A DNA stretch of 64,000 nucleotides from Gemmatimonas phototrophica (GCA_945869195.1 CAMBNV010000008.1:99023-163022); one strand, 5' to 3'; shown: positions 45,333-63,492, counted from the stretch's first letter. Notes: a model not told the origin generated them from the letters alone. Numbers and translations: made by a program.

Positions 45333-47840
45333 TTAGCGACGCGGCTCCAGGATCGCCTGCGCACGGTCGGCCAGGTCGAGCCAGTGGGCGCGCTGCGCGC
45401 TCGGGGTGGATGTCGACGCGTTGGTCCGCGCGGTGGCGGCCACCGCTCGCACCTGCACTCGGGCTGACGCCGAGATGTCGCTGCGCCGCACATTCACCTG
45501 TACCGCACCTCCTCCGCCACCACCGGAGGTGCCGGGCGCGACGGCCGGCGGCGGGGGCGGATCGATCAGCGCCTGCATCCGCTCGAGGTAGACGCGATGC
45601 AGGAGGCGCCGGTTGGCGTCGGGGGGACTCGTGCCGAGCACGACCGAGGTGAGCTCGCCCAAGTAGCCGGCGATCTCGTAGCCGACGCCAGGCTGTAGCG
45701 CCGCCGCCTGTGACATGCGGTCGAGCCGTGCCGGCTGGGTCAGCCCGGTGAGGACGTTGGCCTGCCGAGTGGCCAATGCGCCCATCCCCGTGGCCGTGGG
45801 ACCAATGCGGCTGATGACGTCCGCCGGGACGAGCCAGGCCGGGGTGTCGAAGGCCTGCGACGCAAGGAATCGCAGGGCCTCACGTTGGCGTGCCACTGGG
45901 AGCACCTGCCAGACCGGACCCGGCTGGTCCGAGACCTTCGGGTCGATCCGCATGCCGCCAACCACGTTGGTCACGTGTCCCATGTACGTCGACCACATCC
46001 CGAGCACTTCGCCGTGGATCTCGGCGAGGTCGGCGTAGTCCTCGCCCCGGCGCGTGGTCCAGCTCACAAGTTCTGGCACAACCTTCCGCAGGTTGGCGAG
46101 CGCATAGGTTGTCGATTTCACCGGGTCGTCACCGAGATCCTCGGTCTGCGCGCGCGGGTCGATTCCAACGAGTTGCTGCGGGAGGTAGCGATACCCAAAC
46201 ATCCCAACGGAGCTCCTGAGTAGGCGCTCCAGTGCGGGGCGCTCCGCCTCGGGGGTGGGCGCATTCGGGAGGAAGCGATACCCCCACTCGATGACAAAAT
46301 CGTCGAAAGGTCCGAGGCGACGGATGAAGTCTTTGGAGGCGAGGCCGTCGCCGGGCTGCGCCACGTAGTTCTGTCGCGCATAGTCCATGATTGTCCCCGA
46401 CACCCCGTACCGCGATGTGAAGCCGCGCGAGCGCAGGGAGTCGGTGGGGAACGACGCCGACGCAATCATGTTGTGGGGGAGGCCGAGCGCGTGACCCACC
46501 TCGTGGGTGATCACCTGCGTCATCGTCTCGCCCATCACCTCTTCAGGGATGTCGAGCGTGCGCACCGCGGGATTCGCGGCGCCGGTCTCGATGAGCAGGC
46601 GGTTGCGGTACGACCGCATGTGATTGTGGTACCAGGTGATGTCGCTCTCGATGATCTCGCCCGTGCGCGGGTCGGATGTGCTGGGACCGACGGCATTGCG
46701 CACGGTGGACGCGGTCCACCGCACGACCGAGTACCGGATATCCTCGGCGTCCCAGTCCGGATCCTGGGCGTTGGTGGGGGCGTCCTTCGCCTGCACGGCG
46801 TTCTTAAATCCGGCGCGCTCGAAGACCTTGGCCCAGGCGTTGACTCCGGCCCGCACATAGGGGCGCCACTTCTCTGGCGTCGCGGGATCGAGATAGTAGA
46901 TGATCGGCTTCACCGGCTCGACAAGTTCACCGCGCGCGTAGGCCGCGGGGTCTCTGGGCTCTAGGCGCCAGCGCCGAATGAAGGTCTCGGTCGCTGCCTT
47001 CTGCTCATCGAGTCCGTAGTTGATGCGGTCGACGGTGAAAAACCCGACGCGGTCATCCGCAATTCGCGGCCGCATGGGGACGCTGGGGAGGAGCACGAGA
47101 GACTGCCGCATGGAGAGCGTGATTGTGGCAGCGTCGACATCAGAGGGGGGCGCACCGGCGTCAAAGGTCTGCGTGTGCGAAACCTCGACGTTCATCGGGA
47201 AGCTCTTGATCGCGTCCATCGACGATCGGGCCGGGTCGAATCGGCGCACCTGATACGTCCGGCGCTCAGCGGCGGAGAGGCCAGAGAGCGCGGGCGTGTC
47301 GCCAGAGAAGAAGTCAGTGACGTCGAGGACGAGCGATGCGCTGTCCTTGCCGAATGCCTGGATGGGAAAGGCGGCGAGGACGGCACCAACGTTGTTGACG
47401 CGCACCGAGATCGCGATCGCGAGTGAGTCGGCGGCGTACGCATTCGTGCTGACCGCGCGCAGGACGACGCGGTCGCCAATCCGCTCAAAGCGCACGAGGC
47501 GCTCATTGAGGCTCGTGCCGGCGGAGATGAAGCCGTCGATGCCGGCCGGGACGCCCGCGATGCGGCTCACGAGGAGTTGATCGCGACCCAGCAGCGAGTC
47601 GGCGACCTCGAAGAACCATTTGTCGTCGACTCGGTGCACCGTGATCATGCCGGCGTCCGTGACGGCCTTGTCCGTGATGACCTGGGCATAGGGCCGGGGC
47701 CGACGGGCCGCGGGCGCGCCCGCCGGCTGCGGGCCTCCGGCGGCCGGAGTGGCGGGCGGGGTGGCGGCCCCGGTCTGCGGCGGCTGCGCCGCGAGCGTGG
47801 AGGAAACACCGAGCAGCAGGGCGAGCGCGCGGATTCGCAT
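45333..47840 (-). CDS. Secreted zinc metalloprotease, DUF5117/DUF4953 type
   Basis: An 835-residue exported protease of the metzincin-like group. A signal peptide (MRIRALALLLGVSSTLAAQ) is followed by a Pro/Ala-rich linker, a long N-terminal beta-rich region, and the zinc motif HEVGHALGLPHN (H446, E447, H450, H456 from the chosen start). A downstream GVSGTIMDYARQNY is consistent with a Met-turn. The C-terminus is Gly/Ala-rich. An ATG at 47840 is used because it starts the signal peptide directly; an ATG at 47900 adds 20 residues. It separates rpsL-rpsG from fusA. Confidence 0.88.
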   Translation of the reverse strand: MRIRALALLLGVSSTLAAQPPQTGAATPPATPAAGGPQPAGAPAARRPRPYAQVITDKAVTDAGMITVHRVDDKWFFEVADSLLGRDQLLVSRIAGVPAGIDGFISAGTSLNERLVRFERIGDRVVLRAVSTNAYAADSLAIAISVRVNNVGAVLAAFPIQAFGKDSASLVLDVTDFFSGDTPALSGLSAAERRTYQVRRFDPARSSMDAIKSFPMNVEVSHTQTFDAGAPPSDVDAATITLSMRQSLVLLPSVPMRPRIADDRVGFFTVDRINYGLDEQKAATETFIRRWRLEPRDPAAYARGELVEPVKPIIYYLDPATPEKWRPYVRAGVNAWAKVFERAGFKNAVQAKDAPTNAQDPDWDAEDIRYSVVRWTASTVRNAVGPSTSDPRTGEIIESDITWYHNHMRSYRNRLLIETGAANPAVRTLDIPEEVMGETMTQVITHEVGHALGLPHNMIASASFPTDSLRSRGFTSRYGVSGTIMDYARQNYVAQPGDGLASKDFIRRLGPFDDFVIEWGYRFLPNAPTPEAERPALERLLRSSVGMFGYRYLPQQLVGIDPRAQTEDLGDDPVKSTTYALANLRKVVPELVSWTTRRGEDYADLAEIHGEVLGMWSTYMGHVTNVVGGMRIDPKVSDQPGPVWQVLPVARQREALRFLASQAFDTPAWLVPADVISRIGPTATGMGALATRQANVLTGLTQPARLDRMSQAAALQPGVGYEIAGYLGELTSVVLGTSPPDANRRLLHRVYLERMQALIDPPPPPAVAPGTSGGGGGGAVQVNVRRSDISASARVQVRAVAATARTNASTSTPSAQRAHWLDLADRAQAILEPRR

Positions 47841-47920
47841 GAGGAAGCGTGAGAGGGTCGAAACGTGATCGAGCCGCGATGAAGGAATCGAAAAATGCAT
47901 CCGGCGACGGTGCGACGAAA

Positions 47921-47949
47921 GCGGGGGGCGACCATTGGTCGCCCCCCGC
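47921..47949 (-). terminator. Perfect 13-pair hairpin terminator after rpsG
   Basis: GCGGGGGGCGACC pairs perfectly with its complement across a 3-base loop, and TTTCG follows on the minus strand. It lies 37 bases after the rpsG stop and just before the metalloprotease gene. Confidence 0.75.
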
Positions 47950-47950
47950 T

Positions 47951-47988
47951 CTACTCTCTACCCTCTACCCTCTACCCTCTACTTTCTA
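47951..47988 (-). repeat. Five-copy TAGAGGG heptamer array at the rpsG stop
   Basis: Directly after the rpsG TAG, the minus strand reads five near-identical copies of TAGAGGG (three exact). Each unit carries TAG, so stops occur in every frame. The array lies between the stop and the terminator hairpin. Confidence 0.8.
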
Positions 47989-48456
47989 CCACCGGTAGTG
48001 GGCGAACGCCTTATTGGCCTCTGCCATCTTGTGCGTGTCCTCACGCTTCTTCACGGCATTGCCCTCGCCCTTCGCGGCGGCGAGCGTCTCGGCAGCGAGC
48101 TTCTCCGCCATCGACTTCTCGTTACGCCCACGGGAGAAGCTGATCAGCCAGCGCATCGCAAGTGCCGTACGGCGCTCCGGACGCACTTCGACCGGGACCT
48201 GGTAGGTCGCACCACCAACGCGGCGGCTCTTCACTTCGACGACCGGCTTGAGGTTGGTGAGCGCGGCCTTGAAGACGTTGACACCCGGCTGCGCGGCCTT
48301 GGCCTCGACGATGTCCATCGCGGCGTAAAAGATGCGCTCGGCGGTGGACTTCTTGCCCTGATACATCAGGACGTTGATGAACTTGCTGACCGTCTGGCTG
48401 TCATAGCGCGCATCGGGGAGGATGGTACGCTTGACGGCACTTTTGCGGCGGCTCAT
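47986..48456 (-). CDS. rpsG: 30S ribosomal protein S7
   Basis: A 156-residue head-assembly protein that contacts the E-site tRNA. It begins [20 protein letters not shown] and includes [25 protein letters not shown] and the C-terminal AHYRW. It overlaps rpsL by 4 bases. In E. coli S7 represses translation of this operon; here fusA is no longer directly downstream. Confidence 0.97.
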   Translation of the reverse strand: MSRRKSAVKRTILPDARYDSQTVSKFINVLMYQGKKSTAERIFYAAMDIVEAKAAQPGVNVFKAALTNLKPVVEVKSRRVGGATYQVPVEVRPERRTALAMRWLISFSRGRNEKSMAEKLAAETLAAAKGEGNAVKKREDTHKMAEANKAFAHYRW

Positions 48457-48854
48457 TTCTTCTTACCTCCAGCCGGGGCACCAGCCTTCGGCTTCTTGGT
48501 TCCGTACTTGGAGCGGCTCTTGTTGCGTCCAGCGACGCCGGATGCGTCGAGCTTGCCGCGCACGATGTGGTAGCGAACGCCCGGAAGGTCCTTCACGCGG
48601 CCACCGCGAATGAGCACGATCGAGTGCTCCTGCAGGTTGTGGCCTTCGCCGGGGATGTAAGCGGTGACTTCGAAACCGTTCACCAGACGAATACGCGCGA
48701 CCTTGCGGAGCGCGGAGTTCGGCTTCTTGGGGGTGGTGGTGTACACACGGGTGCACACGCCACGCTTGAACGGGTTCTCCTTCAGAGCCGGTGCTTTATC
48801 CTTCTTGACTACGGCACGGCGGCTCTGCCGGACGAGCTGATTGATCGTCGGCAT
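48453..48854 (-). CDS. rpsL: 30S ribosomal protein S12
   Basis: A 133-residue decoding-centre protein, slightly longer than the usual 124 because of a Lys/Ala/Gly-rich tail. It starts [20 protein letters not shown] and has the streptomycin-related [18 protein letters not shown] and the [18 protein letters not shown] stretches. The ATG at 48854 is the family start. A good promoter lies 72 bases upstream. Confidence 0.97.
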   Translation of the reverse strand: MPTINQLVRQSRRAVVKKDKAPALKENPFKRGVCTRVYTTTPKKPNSALRKVARIRLVNGFEVTAYIPGEGHNLQEHSIVLIRGGRVKDLPGVRYHIVRGKLDASGVAGRNKSRSKYGTKKPKAGAPAGGKKK

Positions 48855-48926
48855 CTTCCCTGAGGTTGTTCGCCCTTCTGCATCTACGTGGATCGCCCGG
48901 ACGGGCGGCACGGAACAGAGCCTTAG

Positions 48927-48956
48927 AATCTATCGGGGGAGGGGGTGGCAGGTCAA
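48927..48956 (-). promoter_or_regulatory. Predicted promoter of rpsL-rpsG
   Basis: Minus strand: -35 TTGACC (48951-48956), 18-base C-rich spacer, -10 TAGATT (48927-48932). The plus (template) strand of the spacer has two G5 runs. Confidence 0.7.
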
Positions 48957-49028
48957 CCCACGCGACCATCCGCGCGGCCGAGCTCCCGCTCTTCCCCGCT
49001 CAGACAAGGCTGCCTCAGGCCGCCCGGC

Positions 49029-50489
49029 TCAGAGTCCCACCAAGGTGTCGATCGGCAAGGCGTCCCGGGCCTTCACCTGCGCCTCGAACCCGCCGCAGAG
49101 GTGCGCAATACTGTTCGCGTAGTACGAAATGAGTTCCCGCCCCCGCGGGAGTACAACGTAGGCGTCGCCCTGTTTGGAGAGGACGCGACGCATCTGCAAC
49201 ATCCGGTACGCCCGCTCGAAAGTGTCGCGCGCCTCACGCGCCGGCTCGACCACTTCGGCCCCCTGCGCCACGAGCACGTCGCGCAGTTCCTCGATCCGCC
49301 TCATGAGGCGATCGGCCGGGATATACTCGGCGTCAAAGGTCTGTAGCGCCGCACAGGTGAGTGGCACCGCGGTGACCGGGATGATCGCCCCGACCCGTTG
49401 CATCATCCCGTCAGTGAATCGCTGCACCTCGGCGAGGCGCGCGGGGCGCGGGAGGTCAAAGAGCGACACACCGCTGGAGCCCACCTCGGCGAGCCAGGGC
49501 ATAATTGGCACTGGCTCCCCGACGACAACGGCCGCGCGCCCGTATCGGCGCCAGCGACGCGTCGAGAGCCGCCCGAAGTTGGAGACGGTGTAGTTGAGCA
49601 CTTCGCGGAACTGCGACAGGCGCGAGCCACTCGAACCGCCGGTCGTCAGGCGCAGCTCGCGCAGGAGCGTGCGATCCTCGAGCACTCGGTCAAAGTTGAG
49701 TGCGACCGGCACCACGTACATGCGCTCCGCGAACCCGGGCTCGCGCGCGGTCCCGATCATGTAGTCGAGCAGCCCGACCTTTGCCGGTCGCATGCGCCCA
49801 TCGCGCGAGAGCCCGCCCTCGGGAAAGAGCCCCTGCGTGACGCCGTTGCGCGTGATGAGTTGCACATACCGTTCGAGCACCACGTGGTAGAGTGGTTCGC
49901 GGAACCGCCGACGGATGAAGTACGAGCCGAACGACTTGAAGAGGTACTCGAGCGGAAAGACGCGCGCCCACTCGCCGACGGCGTACGAGATCGCCACCTG
50001 GCCGGCCAGCGCGTAACTCGCGAGGACATAGTCGGCATTGGAGCGGTGATTCATCACGTAGATGACGATGCTCTCGCGCGGCAGGCGGTGAAACGCCGCC
50101 GGGTCGCGGACTTTCACGCTCGTCTTGTAGAAGAGATTCAGCGACGCCTTCGATGCGGCATAGCCGACCTGGTAGTACATGAGCAGGTTGAATGCGGGAA
50201 CGATCTCGTTGACGTAGCTCCGCACCCTCAGCCACGTCTTCGCCGGGGTGTCGTGGTGCTCCGTCGCGTGGGCCTGCACCGCGGCGGCCACCGTCTCGTC
50301 GGCGAGGAGCGCATCGGCGATGTAGCGCTTGCTGGTGAGTTTGAAACGGTCGACGCGGGCCCGGAAGCGCAGCATCGCGCGGAGCGCGGCCGTACGGGTC
50401 CAGCGGCGCCACGCGGCGCGCACCACGAGCGCCGGGAGAGTTACGGCCGCAATCGAGAGGATCCACCAGAGGGCAGTCGTACGCGGCAT
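49029..50489 (-). CDS. PlsB/PlsC-type glycerolipid acyltransferase
   Basis: A 486-residue membrane-associated acyltransferase. An N-terminal hydrophobic helix (residues 7-26) is followed by the catalytic H(X4)D as NHRSNAD (H148, D153) and the substrate motif LFPEGGLSRDG (from residue 221). The size and helical C-terminal part fit glycerol-3-phosphate acyltransferases (PlsB-like) better than the smaller PlsC, but the substrate is not certain. It lies between the rpoBC and rpsL operons. Confidence 0.85.
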   Translation of the reverse strand: MPRTTALWWILSIAAVTLPALVVRAAWRRWTRTAALRAMLRFRARVDRFKLTSKRYIADALLADETVAAAVQAHATEHHDTPAKTWLRVRSYVNEIVPAFNLLMYYQVGYAASKASLNLFYKTSVKVRDPAAFHRLPRESIVIYVMNHRSNADYVLASYALAGQVAISYAVGEWARVFPLEYLFKSFGSYFIRRRFREPLYHVVLERYVQLITRNGVTQGLFPEGGLSRDGRMRPAKVGLLDYMIGTAREPGFAERMYVVPVALNFDRVLEDRTLLRELRLTTGGSSGSRLSQFREVLNYTVSNFGRLSTRRWRRYGRAAVVVGEPVPIMPWLAEVGSSGVSLFDLPRPARLAEVQRFTDGMMQRVGAIIPVTAVPLTCAALQTFDAEYIPADRLMRRIEELRDVLVAQGAEVVEPAREARDTFERAYRMLQMRRVLSKQGDAYVVLPRGRELISYYANSIAHLCGGFEAQVKARDALPIDTLVGL

Positions 50490-50617
50490 GGCGGGCGAAG
50501 TTCCTGCGTGGGCGGCATTCCGTCAAGCCGTAGAGTCCCGCGCGGGCGCTCTTCCACCCGCATCGGCGAGCCATCGCGCCCCTTGATGGCGTTCCACCAC
50601 GACGACGGGAGCGACCG

Positions 50618-51145
50618 TTAGGCGATCCAGACCCGGATCAACGCCGGGAGCGCTGCCAGTGCACCGAACCGCATCGTGCGCCCAGCCAGGCAGATCAACA
50701 CGACGCGCACGAGCGGAAGCCGGACGAGTCCCGAAGCAATGGCGGCGAGATGGAATGGCGGCATACTCGTGAGCGCGCTGGCGAAGAGTAGTCCGAATCC
50801 AAAGCTCGGATACAGCGCGGCCAGCGCTCTCGCTCGCTCGGTGAACGCGTGCGCTCTCGGATGTCTCAAGCGCTCAGCACGCACTCCGAGCGCGTACCAG
50901 GGCAGTTTTGCTGCCACGTGCGCAAGCGTGAACGCGGCCAGCATCGCAAGGGCGAGCCCCGGTGGCTCCACAACACCGATTGCGACGGCGGCGACCTCCG
51001 CCAGCCCGAGCGGCAGGATACCGAGGGCGAACCCCATCGCGAAGGCGGTGAGGACGGCAAGGATGGGTGAGTGGGGATCGATGCTGGGCACCTGGCCGGA
51101 ACATCGTCGGTATCTGGCCGCAAAGGAAGCACGAGACGGCGGCAT
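50618..51145 (-). CDS. Small membrane protein, possibly VTT/DedA-like
   Basis: A 175-residue protein with about four hydrophobic helices (for example ILAVLTAFAMGFALGILPLG and GLALAMLAAFTLAHVAA) and a C-terminal part near PPFHLAAIASGLVRLP that resembles the VTT/YqaA-type small membrane family. The match is loose. The start is uncertain: the ATG at 51145 adds a basic head, while a GTG at 51091 would begin just before the first helix. It follows the rpoC terminator. Confidence 0.65.
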   Translation of the reverse strand: MPPSRASFAARYRRCSGQVPSIDPHSPILAVLTAFAMGFALGILPLGLAEVAAVAIGVVEPPGLALAMLAAFTLAHVAAKLPWYALGVRAERLRHPRAHAFTERARALAALYPSFGFGLLFASALTSMPPFHLAAIASGLVRLPLVRVVLICLAGRTMRFGALAALPALIRVWIA

Positions 51146-51172
51146 GGCCCGGAGGCCATGACCATCTGGTAC

Positions 51173-51211
51173 GAGAAAGGGGGGGCCTCCAGTAGAGGCA
51201 CCCCCTTTCTC
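51173..51211 (-). terminator. Strong intrinsic terminator after rpoC
   Basis: GAGAAAGGGGG with an inner GCCTC/GAGGC pairs with its complement CCCCCTTTCTC; the T-rich arm supplies the U tract. It lies 19 bases after the rpoC stop and should end the rpmG-to-rpoC transcript. Confidence 0.85.
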
Positions 51212-51229
51212 ACTGTTGCTCCTTCCGAA

Positions 51230-55549
<4,320 letters not shown>

Positions 55550-55552
55550 CAG

Positions 55553-60139
<4,587 letters not shown>

Positions 60140-60150
60140 ATGCACCCGGG

Positions 60151-60164
60151 GTTCACCCGTGAAC
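60151..60164 (-). promoter_or_regulatory. Inverted repeat just upstream of rpoB
   Basis: GTTCAC and GTGAAC flank a 2-base centre on either strand. It lies 12 bases before the rpoB start and next to the attenuator hairpin. It may be a protein-binding site or a small mRNA stem. Confidence 0.3.
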
Positions 60165-60169
60165 AGGCG

Positions 60170-60213
60170 AAAACCGCCTCGCCCCCGGACGGAGGAGCCG
60201 TCCGGAGCGAGGC
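60170..60213 (-). terminator. Attenuator-like terminator between rplL and rpoB
   Basis: GCCTCGCTCCGGACG pairs with CGTCCGGGGGCGAGGC (one bulged G, one G-U), loop of 7 bases, followed two bases later by TTTT. Its place matches the partial terminator between rplL and rpoB in E. coli that sets ribosomal-protein to polymerase ratio. Confidence 0.7.
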
Positions 60214-60329
60214 AGAAGGAGTATCAGTTGTGACGCGAGTGGAGCGTGTGTGTCATCTACTAGGACCAAGTGAGAGTGAAGGATGCGCGGGTGGTGCCGA
60301 CTGCGCGGCACCACCCGACCCCTTCGCCC

Positions 60330-60716
60330 TTACTTGATCTCGCAGACGGCGCCTTCGGCCTCGAGCTTGGCCTTGAGGGCAACCGACTCGTCCTTCGAGA
60401 CGCCCGCCTTCACCGTCTGTGGTGCACCATCGACCAGGTCCTTCGCTTCCTTCAGGCCAAGGCCGGTGATCTCACGGACCACCTTAATGACCTGAATCTT
60501 CTTGCCGCCCGCTTCCTTAAGGACGACGTCGAATTCCGTCTGTTCCTCGGCGGCCGGGGCAGCAGCGCCACCACCCGCGGCGCCACCAGCGGCGACGGCA
60601 GAGATGGTCACATTGAACTTGGTCTTGAACGTGTCGATCAGGTCTACGAGCTCGATGACCGACATGGAGCCGATCGCCTCGAGAATCTCGTCCTTGCTCA
60701 GGGTAGTGCTTGCCAT
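60330..60716 (-). CDS. rplL: 50S ribosomal protein L7/L12
   Basis: A 128-residue stalk protein present in several copies per ribosome. The N-terminal dimer domain starts [17 protein letters not shown]; an Ala/Gly hinge follows; the C-terminal factor-binding domain includes [20 protein letters not shown]. The ATG at 60716 has GGAG nine bases upstream; the five-codon longer reading is not supported. A small stem (60740-60758) lies in the spacer after rplJ. Confidence 0.97.
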   Translation of the reverse strand: MASTTLSKDEILEAIGSMSVIELVDLIDTFKTKFNVTISAVAAGGAAGGGAAAPAAEEQTEFDVVLKEAGGKKIQVIKVVREITGLGLKEAKDLVDGAPQTVKAGVSKDESVALKAKLEAEGAVCEIK

Positions 60717-60765
60717 TGTTCCGTTCTCCAAAGGTGTTCCCCCAGGGAGTCCCCGGGGCGTGTGA

Positions 60766-61272
60766 TCAGGCAGACGCCTGGGGGGTCAGTTCCGAGCCTT
60801 CGAGCTGCGTCTTCTTCGCTTCCAGGGCGAGGGCGAACATCGAGAGCACGCTATTGAACGTGCCAACGAGGATCGACAGCGCCTCTTCGCGCGTCGGGAG
60901 CGACGCGAGCTTCTTGACCATCAGGGCGTCGATGGCGGCGCCTTCGTACAGACCACCCTTCACCGTCGGCTTCGCGTCGTTCTCCTTGGCGAAGTCCGTG
61001 AGCAGCTTTGCTGCACTGATCGGGTCCTTCGTGACCACAACGCCGGTCGGGCCCTTGAGCGCCTGGCCCAGGAGTCCGGCCTCGTTCACTGCGCGCAGCG
61101 CGAGGCTGTTCTTAATAACGACGTACTCGACACCCGCCCGGCGGAAGCGACGGCGGAGCTCCGTCATGCGCTTCACGTTCAAACCGGTGAAGTCCGTATA
61201 AAAAATCCCTTCGGCGCCCTCGAGCTTCGACTTCAGCTCGGCGACGAGCTGTTCCTTGTCGGATCGCTTCAT
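60766..61272 (-). CDS. rplJ: 50S ribosomal protein L10
   Basis: A 168-residue stalk base protein that anchors L7/L12 dimers on 23S rRNA. It begins [20 protein letters not shown] and contains [20 protein letters not shown] and [13 protein letters not shown]. The C-terminal helix that binds L12 follows. L10 with L12 represses this operon in E. coli. It starts 6 bases after rplA. Confidence 0.96.
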   Translation of the reverse strand: MKRSDKEQLVAELKSKLEGAEGIFYTDFTGLNVKRMTELRRRFRRAGVEYVVIKNSLALRAVNEAGLLGQALKGPTGVVVTKDPISAAKLLTDFAKENDAKPTVKGGLYEGAAIDALMVKKLASLPTREEALSILVGTFNSVLSMFALALEAKKTQLEGSELTPQASA

Positions 61273-61278
61273 CGTGGG

Positions 61279-61968
61279 TTACCGGTAAGGGTTGATATCG
61301 ATGCGTACGCCTGGCCCCATAGTGCTGGAGACCGCGACGGTCCGAACGTAAACACCCTTCGCCGCGGACGGCTTCGAGCGGATAATCTGATCCATGAAGG
61401 CGGCGAAGTTGGACTCGAGGGCTTCGACGTCGAACGAAACCTTGCCAATCGCGGCCTGCACATTCCCGGCCTTGTCGACACGGAACTCGATCTTGCCTGC
61501 CTTCGTCTCCTTCACAGCGCGCGCGACATCAAACGTCACTGTGCCGGCCTTTGGGTTGGGCATGAGCCCGCGGGGACCGAGCACGCGTCCCAGCTGGCCA
61601 ACCTGACCCATCTGGTCGGGGGTGGCGATCATCACGTCGAAATCGGTCCACCCATCCTTGATCCTCTGGATGTACTCGGTGCCGACGAAATCGGCGCCCG
61701 CCGCTTCGGCTTCCTTCTGCTTGTCACCGACGGCGATCACGAGCACACGGACCGGCGTGCCGGTGCCGGCGGGGAGCACAACCGTGCCACGCACGACCTG
61801 ATCGGCGTGGCGCGGATCGACGCCGAGGCGCACGGCGATCTCAAGCGTCTCGTCGAACTTGGCGAAGGCGGTTGCCTTGACGAGCTCGATCGCAGCCTTC
61901 GGCGCGTACGCGGTCGACGGGGCGACCTTCTCGGCCGCAGCCCGGTACTTCTTTCCATGCGCCTTCAT
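61279..61968 (-). CDS. rplA: 50S ribosomal protein L1
   Basis: A 229-residue two-domain protein of the mobile L1 stalk. It has [21 protein letters not shown] and the signature [17 protein letters not shown]. It overlaps the rplK stop by ATGA. In other bacteria L1 represses the rplK-rplA pair by binding the mRNA leader. Confidence 0.97.
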   Translation of the reverse strand: MKAHGKKYRAAAEKVAPSTAYAPKAAIELVKATAFAKFDETLEIAVRLGVDPRHADQVVRGTVVLPAGTGTPVRVLVIAVGDKQKEAEAAGADFVGTEYIQRIKDGWTDFDVMIATPDQMGQVGQLGRVLGPRGLMPNPKAGTVTFDVARAVKETKAGKIEFRVDKAGNVQAAIGKVSFDVEALESNFAAFMDQIIRSKPSAAKGVYVRTVAVSSTMGPGVRIDINPYR

Positions 61969-62387
61969 CCCTTCACCTCCACGCCCATCGATCGCGCCGC
62001 GCCGGCAACCATCGCCATGGCGGAGTCGATCGACTCGGTATTGAGATCGGGCATCTTCAGTTCGGCGATCTTCCGGACCTGCGCCTTCGTGATCGAGCCA
62101 ACCTTATTGCGGTTCGGCTGACCCGAGCCCTTCTCGATTCCTGCCTCTTTCTTAACGAGGAACGCCGCGGGGGGCGTCTTCAGGATGAACGAAAAAGACT
62201 TGTCACCGTAGATCGTGATCTCGACGGGGAGGATCGAATCAGAGCCCTGCGTCCGAGCGTTGAACTCTTTGCAGAATGCCATGATGTTGATTCCCTGCGG
62301 ACCAAGTGCGGTGCCGACGGGCGGGGCCGGGGTCGCCTTGCCTGCAGTGATCTGCAGTTTGACGAAACCGGTGACCTTCTTTGCCAT
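61965..62387 (-). CDS. rplK: 50S ribosomal protein L11
   Basis: A 140-residue protein of the GTPase-associated centre. It begins [20 protein letters not shown] and has the Pro-rich [15 protein letters not shown] linked to thiostrepton sensitivity, then [14 protein letters not shown]. The ATG at 62387 is the family start. A 170-base spacer separates it from nusG. Confidence 0.97.
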   Translation of the reverse strand: MAKKVTGFVKLQITAGKATPAPPVGTALGPQGINIMAFCKEFNARTQGSDSILPVEITIYGDKSFSFILKTPPAAFLVKKEAGIEKGSGQPNRNKVGSITKAQVRKIAELKMPDLNTESIDSAMAMVAGAARSMGVEVKG

Positions 62388-62557
62388 CGTGTGACCTCTG
62401 GTGCGTTGAGCGGTTCCGGGCACTGCCCCTCACGGGCGCGCTGACGGTGTTCCGCTGACTCCCACGGTGTGTTTTGACGACGTTGTGGTATCCGTCGGTG
62501 CGCTGCTCGGTGAGGATTGCCCACCTGCCCCGCGCAAGGGCATCTACACTGCTGGAC
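62388..62557 (-). promoter_or_regulatory. 170-base leader between nusG and rplK
   Basis: The spacer has a compound stem TGAG-GGGC / GCCC-CTCA with a 7-base internal bulge (62407-62432) shortly before the rplK start. Its place fits an L1-binding autoregulatory leader, but I cannot match the bases to the 23S L1 site. No ORF or clear promoter is seen. Confidence 0.4.
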
Positions 62558-63097
62558 TTAGTGGCCCTTCAGCTGCAAGTAATCGAGCTCGACGCTGGTG
62601 GGTCGTCCGAAGAGACTGACACTCACCCGCACCTTGCCCTTGTCGACCAGAACAGCCTCAACGGTGCCGTTGAACTCCGTGAACGGTCCGTCAATGATCG
62701 CCACCGCCTGACCAATGAGGAATGGGATCTCCTCCTTCGGCGCGGCAGCTTCTTCTTCAATCGCGATGCCGAGGAGGCGTTTCACTTCGTCGTCCCGCAA
62801 TGCCTGCGGTTCCCGATCTTTCCCAACGAACTTGATGACGCCCTGGATCGCGTTGATCGTGTGCAGCGTCTCTTCGCTGACCGCCATCTCCGCGAGCACA
62901 TAGCCCGGGAAGACCTTACGTTCGATGGTCACCTTCTTGCCATTCTTGATCTCGACCACCAGCTCGGCCGGGACCAGCGCCTGGCGGATTGACCGAGCTT
63001 CGGCGGGCTGCTGGTCAGCGTCAATCTTCCGCTGAATCAGCATCCGCACCTTATTCTCATGTCCAGAGGTCGTCTGGATCGCGTACCAGCGGTGCAT
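62558..63097 (-). CDS. nusG: Transcription termination/antitermination factor NusG
   Basis: A 179-residue factor that joins RNA polymerase to the ribosome or Rho. The NGN domain begins MHRWYAIQTTSGHENKVRML, followed by VFPGYVLAEM and a C-terminal KOW domain (GPFTEFNGTVEAVLVDKGKV). The ATG at 63097 is the family start; the longer reading overlaps secE and is rejected. It starts 5 bases after secE. Confidence 0.97.
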   Translation of the reverse strand: MHRWYAIQTTSGHENKVRMLIQRKIDADQQPAEARSIRQALVPAELVVEIKNGKKVTIERKVFPGYVLAEMAVSEETLHTINAIQGVIKFVGKDREPQALRDDEVKRLLGIAIEEEAAAPKEEIPFLIGQAVAIIDGPFTEFNGTVEAVLVDKGKVRVSVSLFGRPTSVELDYLQLKGH

Positions 63098-63102
63098 GGG
63101 AC

Positions 63103-63339
63103 TCAGGCCCCGAGGAGCGACGCAGGCAGGCGGACCAGAAGGCCCTGAAGCAGAAGGTCGAGCAGCCAGATCACGAAGCCCACGAAGAGCGAGAGCAGGA
63201 CCACGCCGATCGACAACTGCTGCACCTGAGGGCGATCCGGCCACGTCACCTTTCTCATCTCGGCGATGACGTCGTGATAGAACGCCACCATCCTCTTCGG
63301 AAGGCTCGGGGACTCGACGGCCACGACCTCGGTCGCCAT
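63103..63339 (-). CDS. secE: Preprotein translocase subunit SecE
   Basis: A 78-residue clamp subunit of the SecYEG channel with one membrane helix (SIGVVLLSLFVGFVIWLLDL). An amphipathic segment with the conserved VIAEMRKVTWP precedes the helix. This is the short single-helix form. The ATG follows the rpmG TAG with no base between. Confidence 0.95.
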   Translation of the reverse strand: MATEVVAVESPSLPKRMVAFYHDVIAEMRKVTWPDRPQVQQLSIGVVLLSLFVGFVIWLLDLLLQGLLVRLPASLLGA

Positions 63340-63492
63340 CTACTTCGTCTCCTTGTGTACGACGTGCTTGTTGCAGCGGGGGCAGTACTTCTTCCACTCG
63401 ACGCGCTCAGGGTGCAGGCGCTTGTTCTTCGTGGTGAAATAGTTGCGGTTCTTGCAGTCGCTGCACGCGAGGATGATCTTGTCGCGCGGCAT
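63340..63492 (-). CDS. rpmG: 50S ribosomal protein L33 (zinc-binding form)
   Basis: A 50-residue protein found by direct translation: it starts [19 protein letters not shown] and ends KHVVHKETK. Two CxxC pairs (C10/C13 and C37/C40) make it the zinc-binding C+ form. It is the first gene of the rpmG-secE-nusG transcript and its stop abuts the secE start. Confidence 0.96.
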   Translation of the reverse strand: MPRDKIILACSDCKNRNYFTTKNKRLHPERVEWKKYCPRCNKHVVHKETK

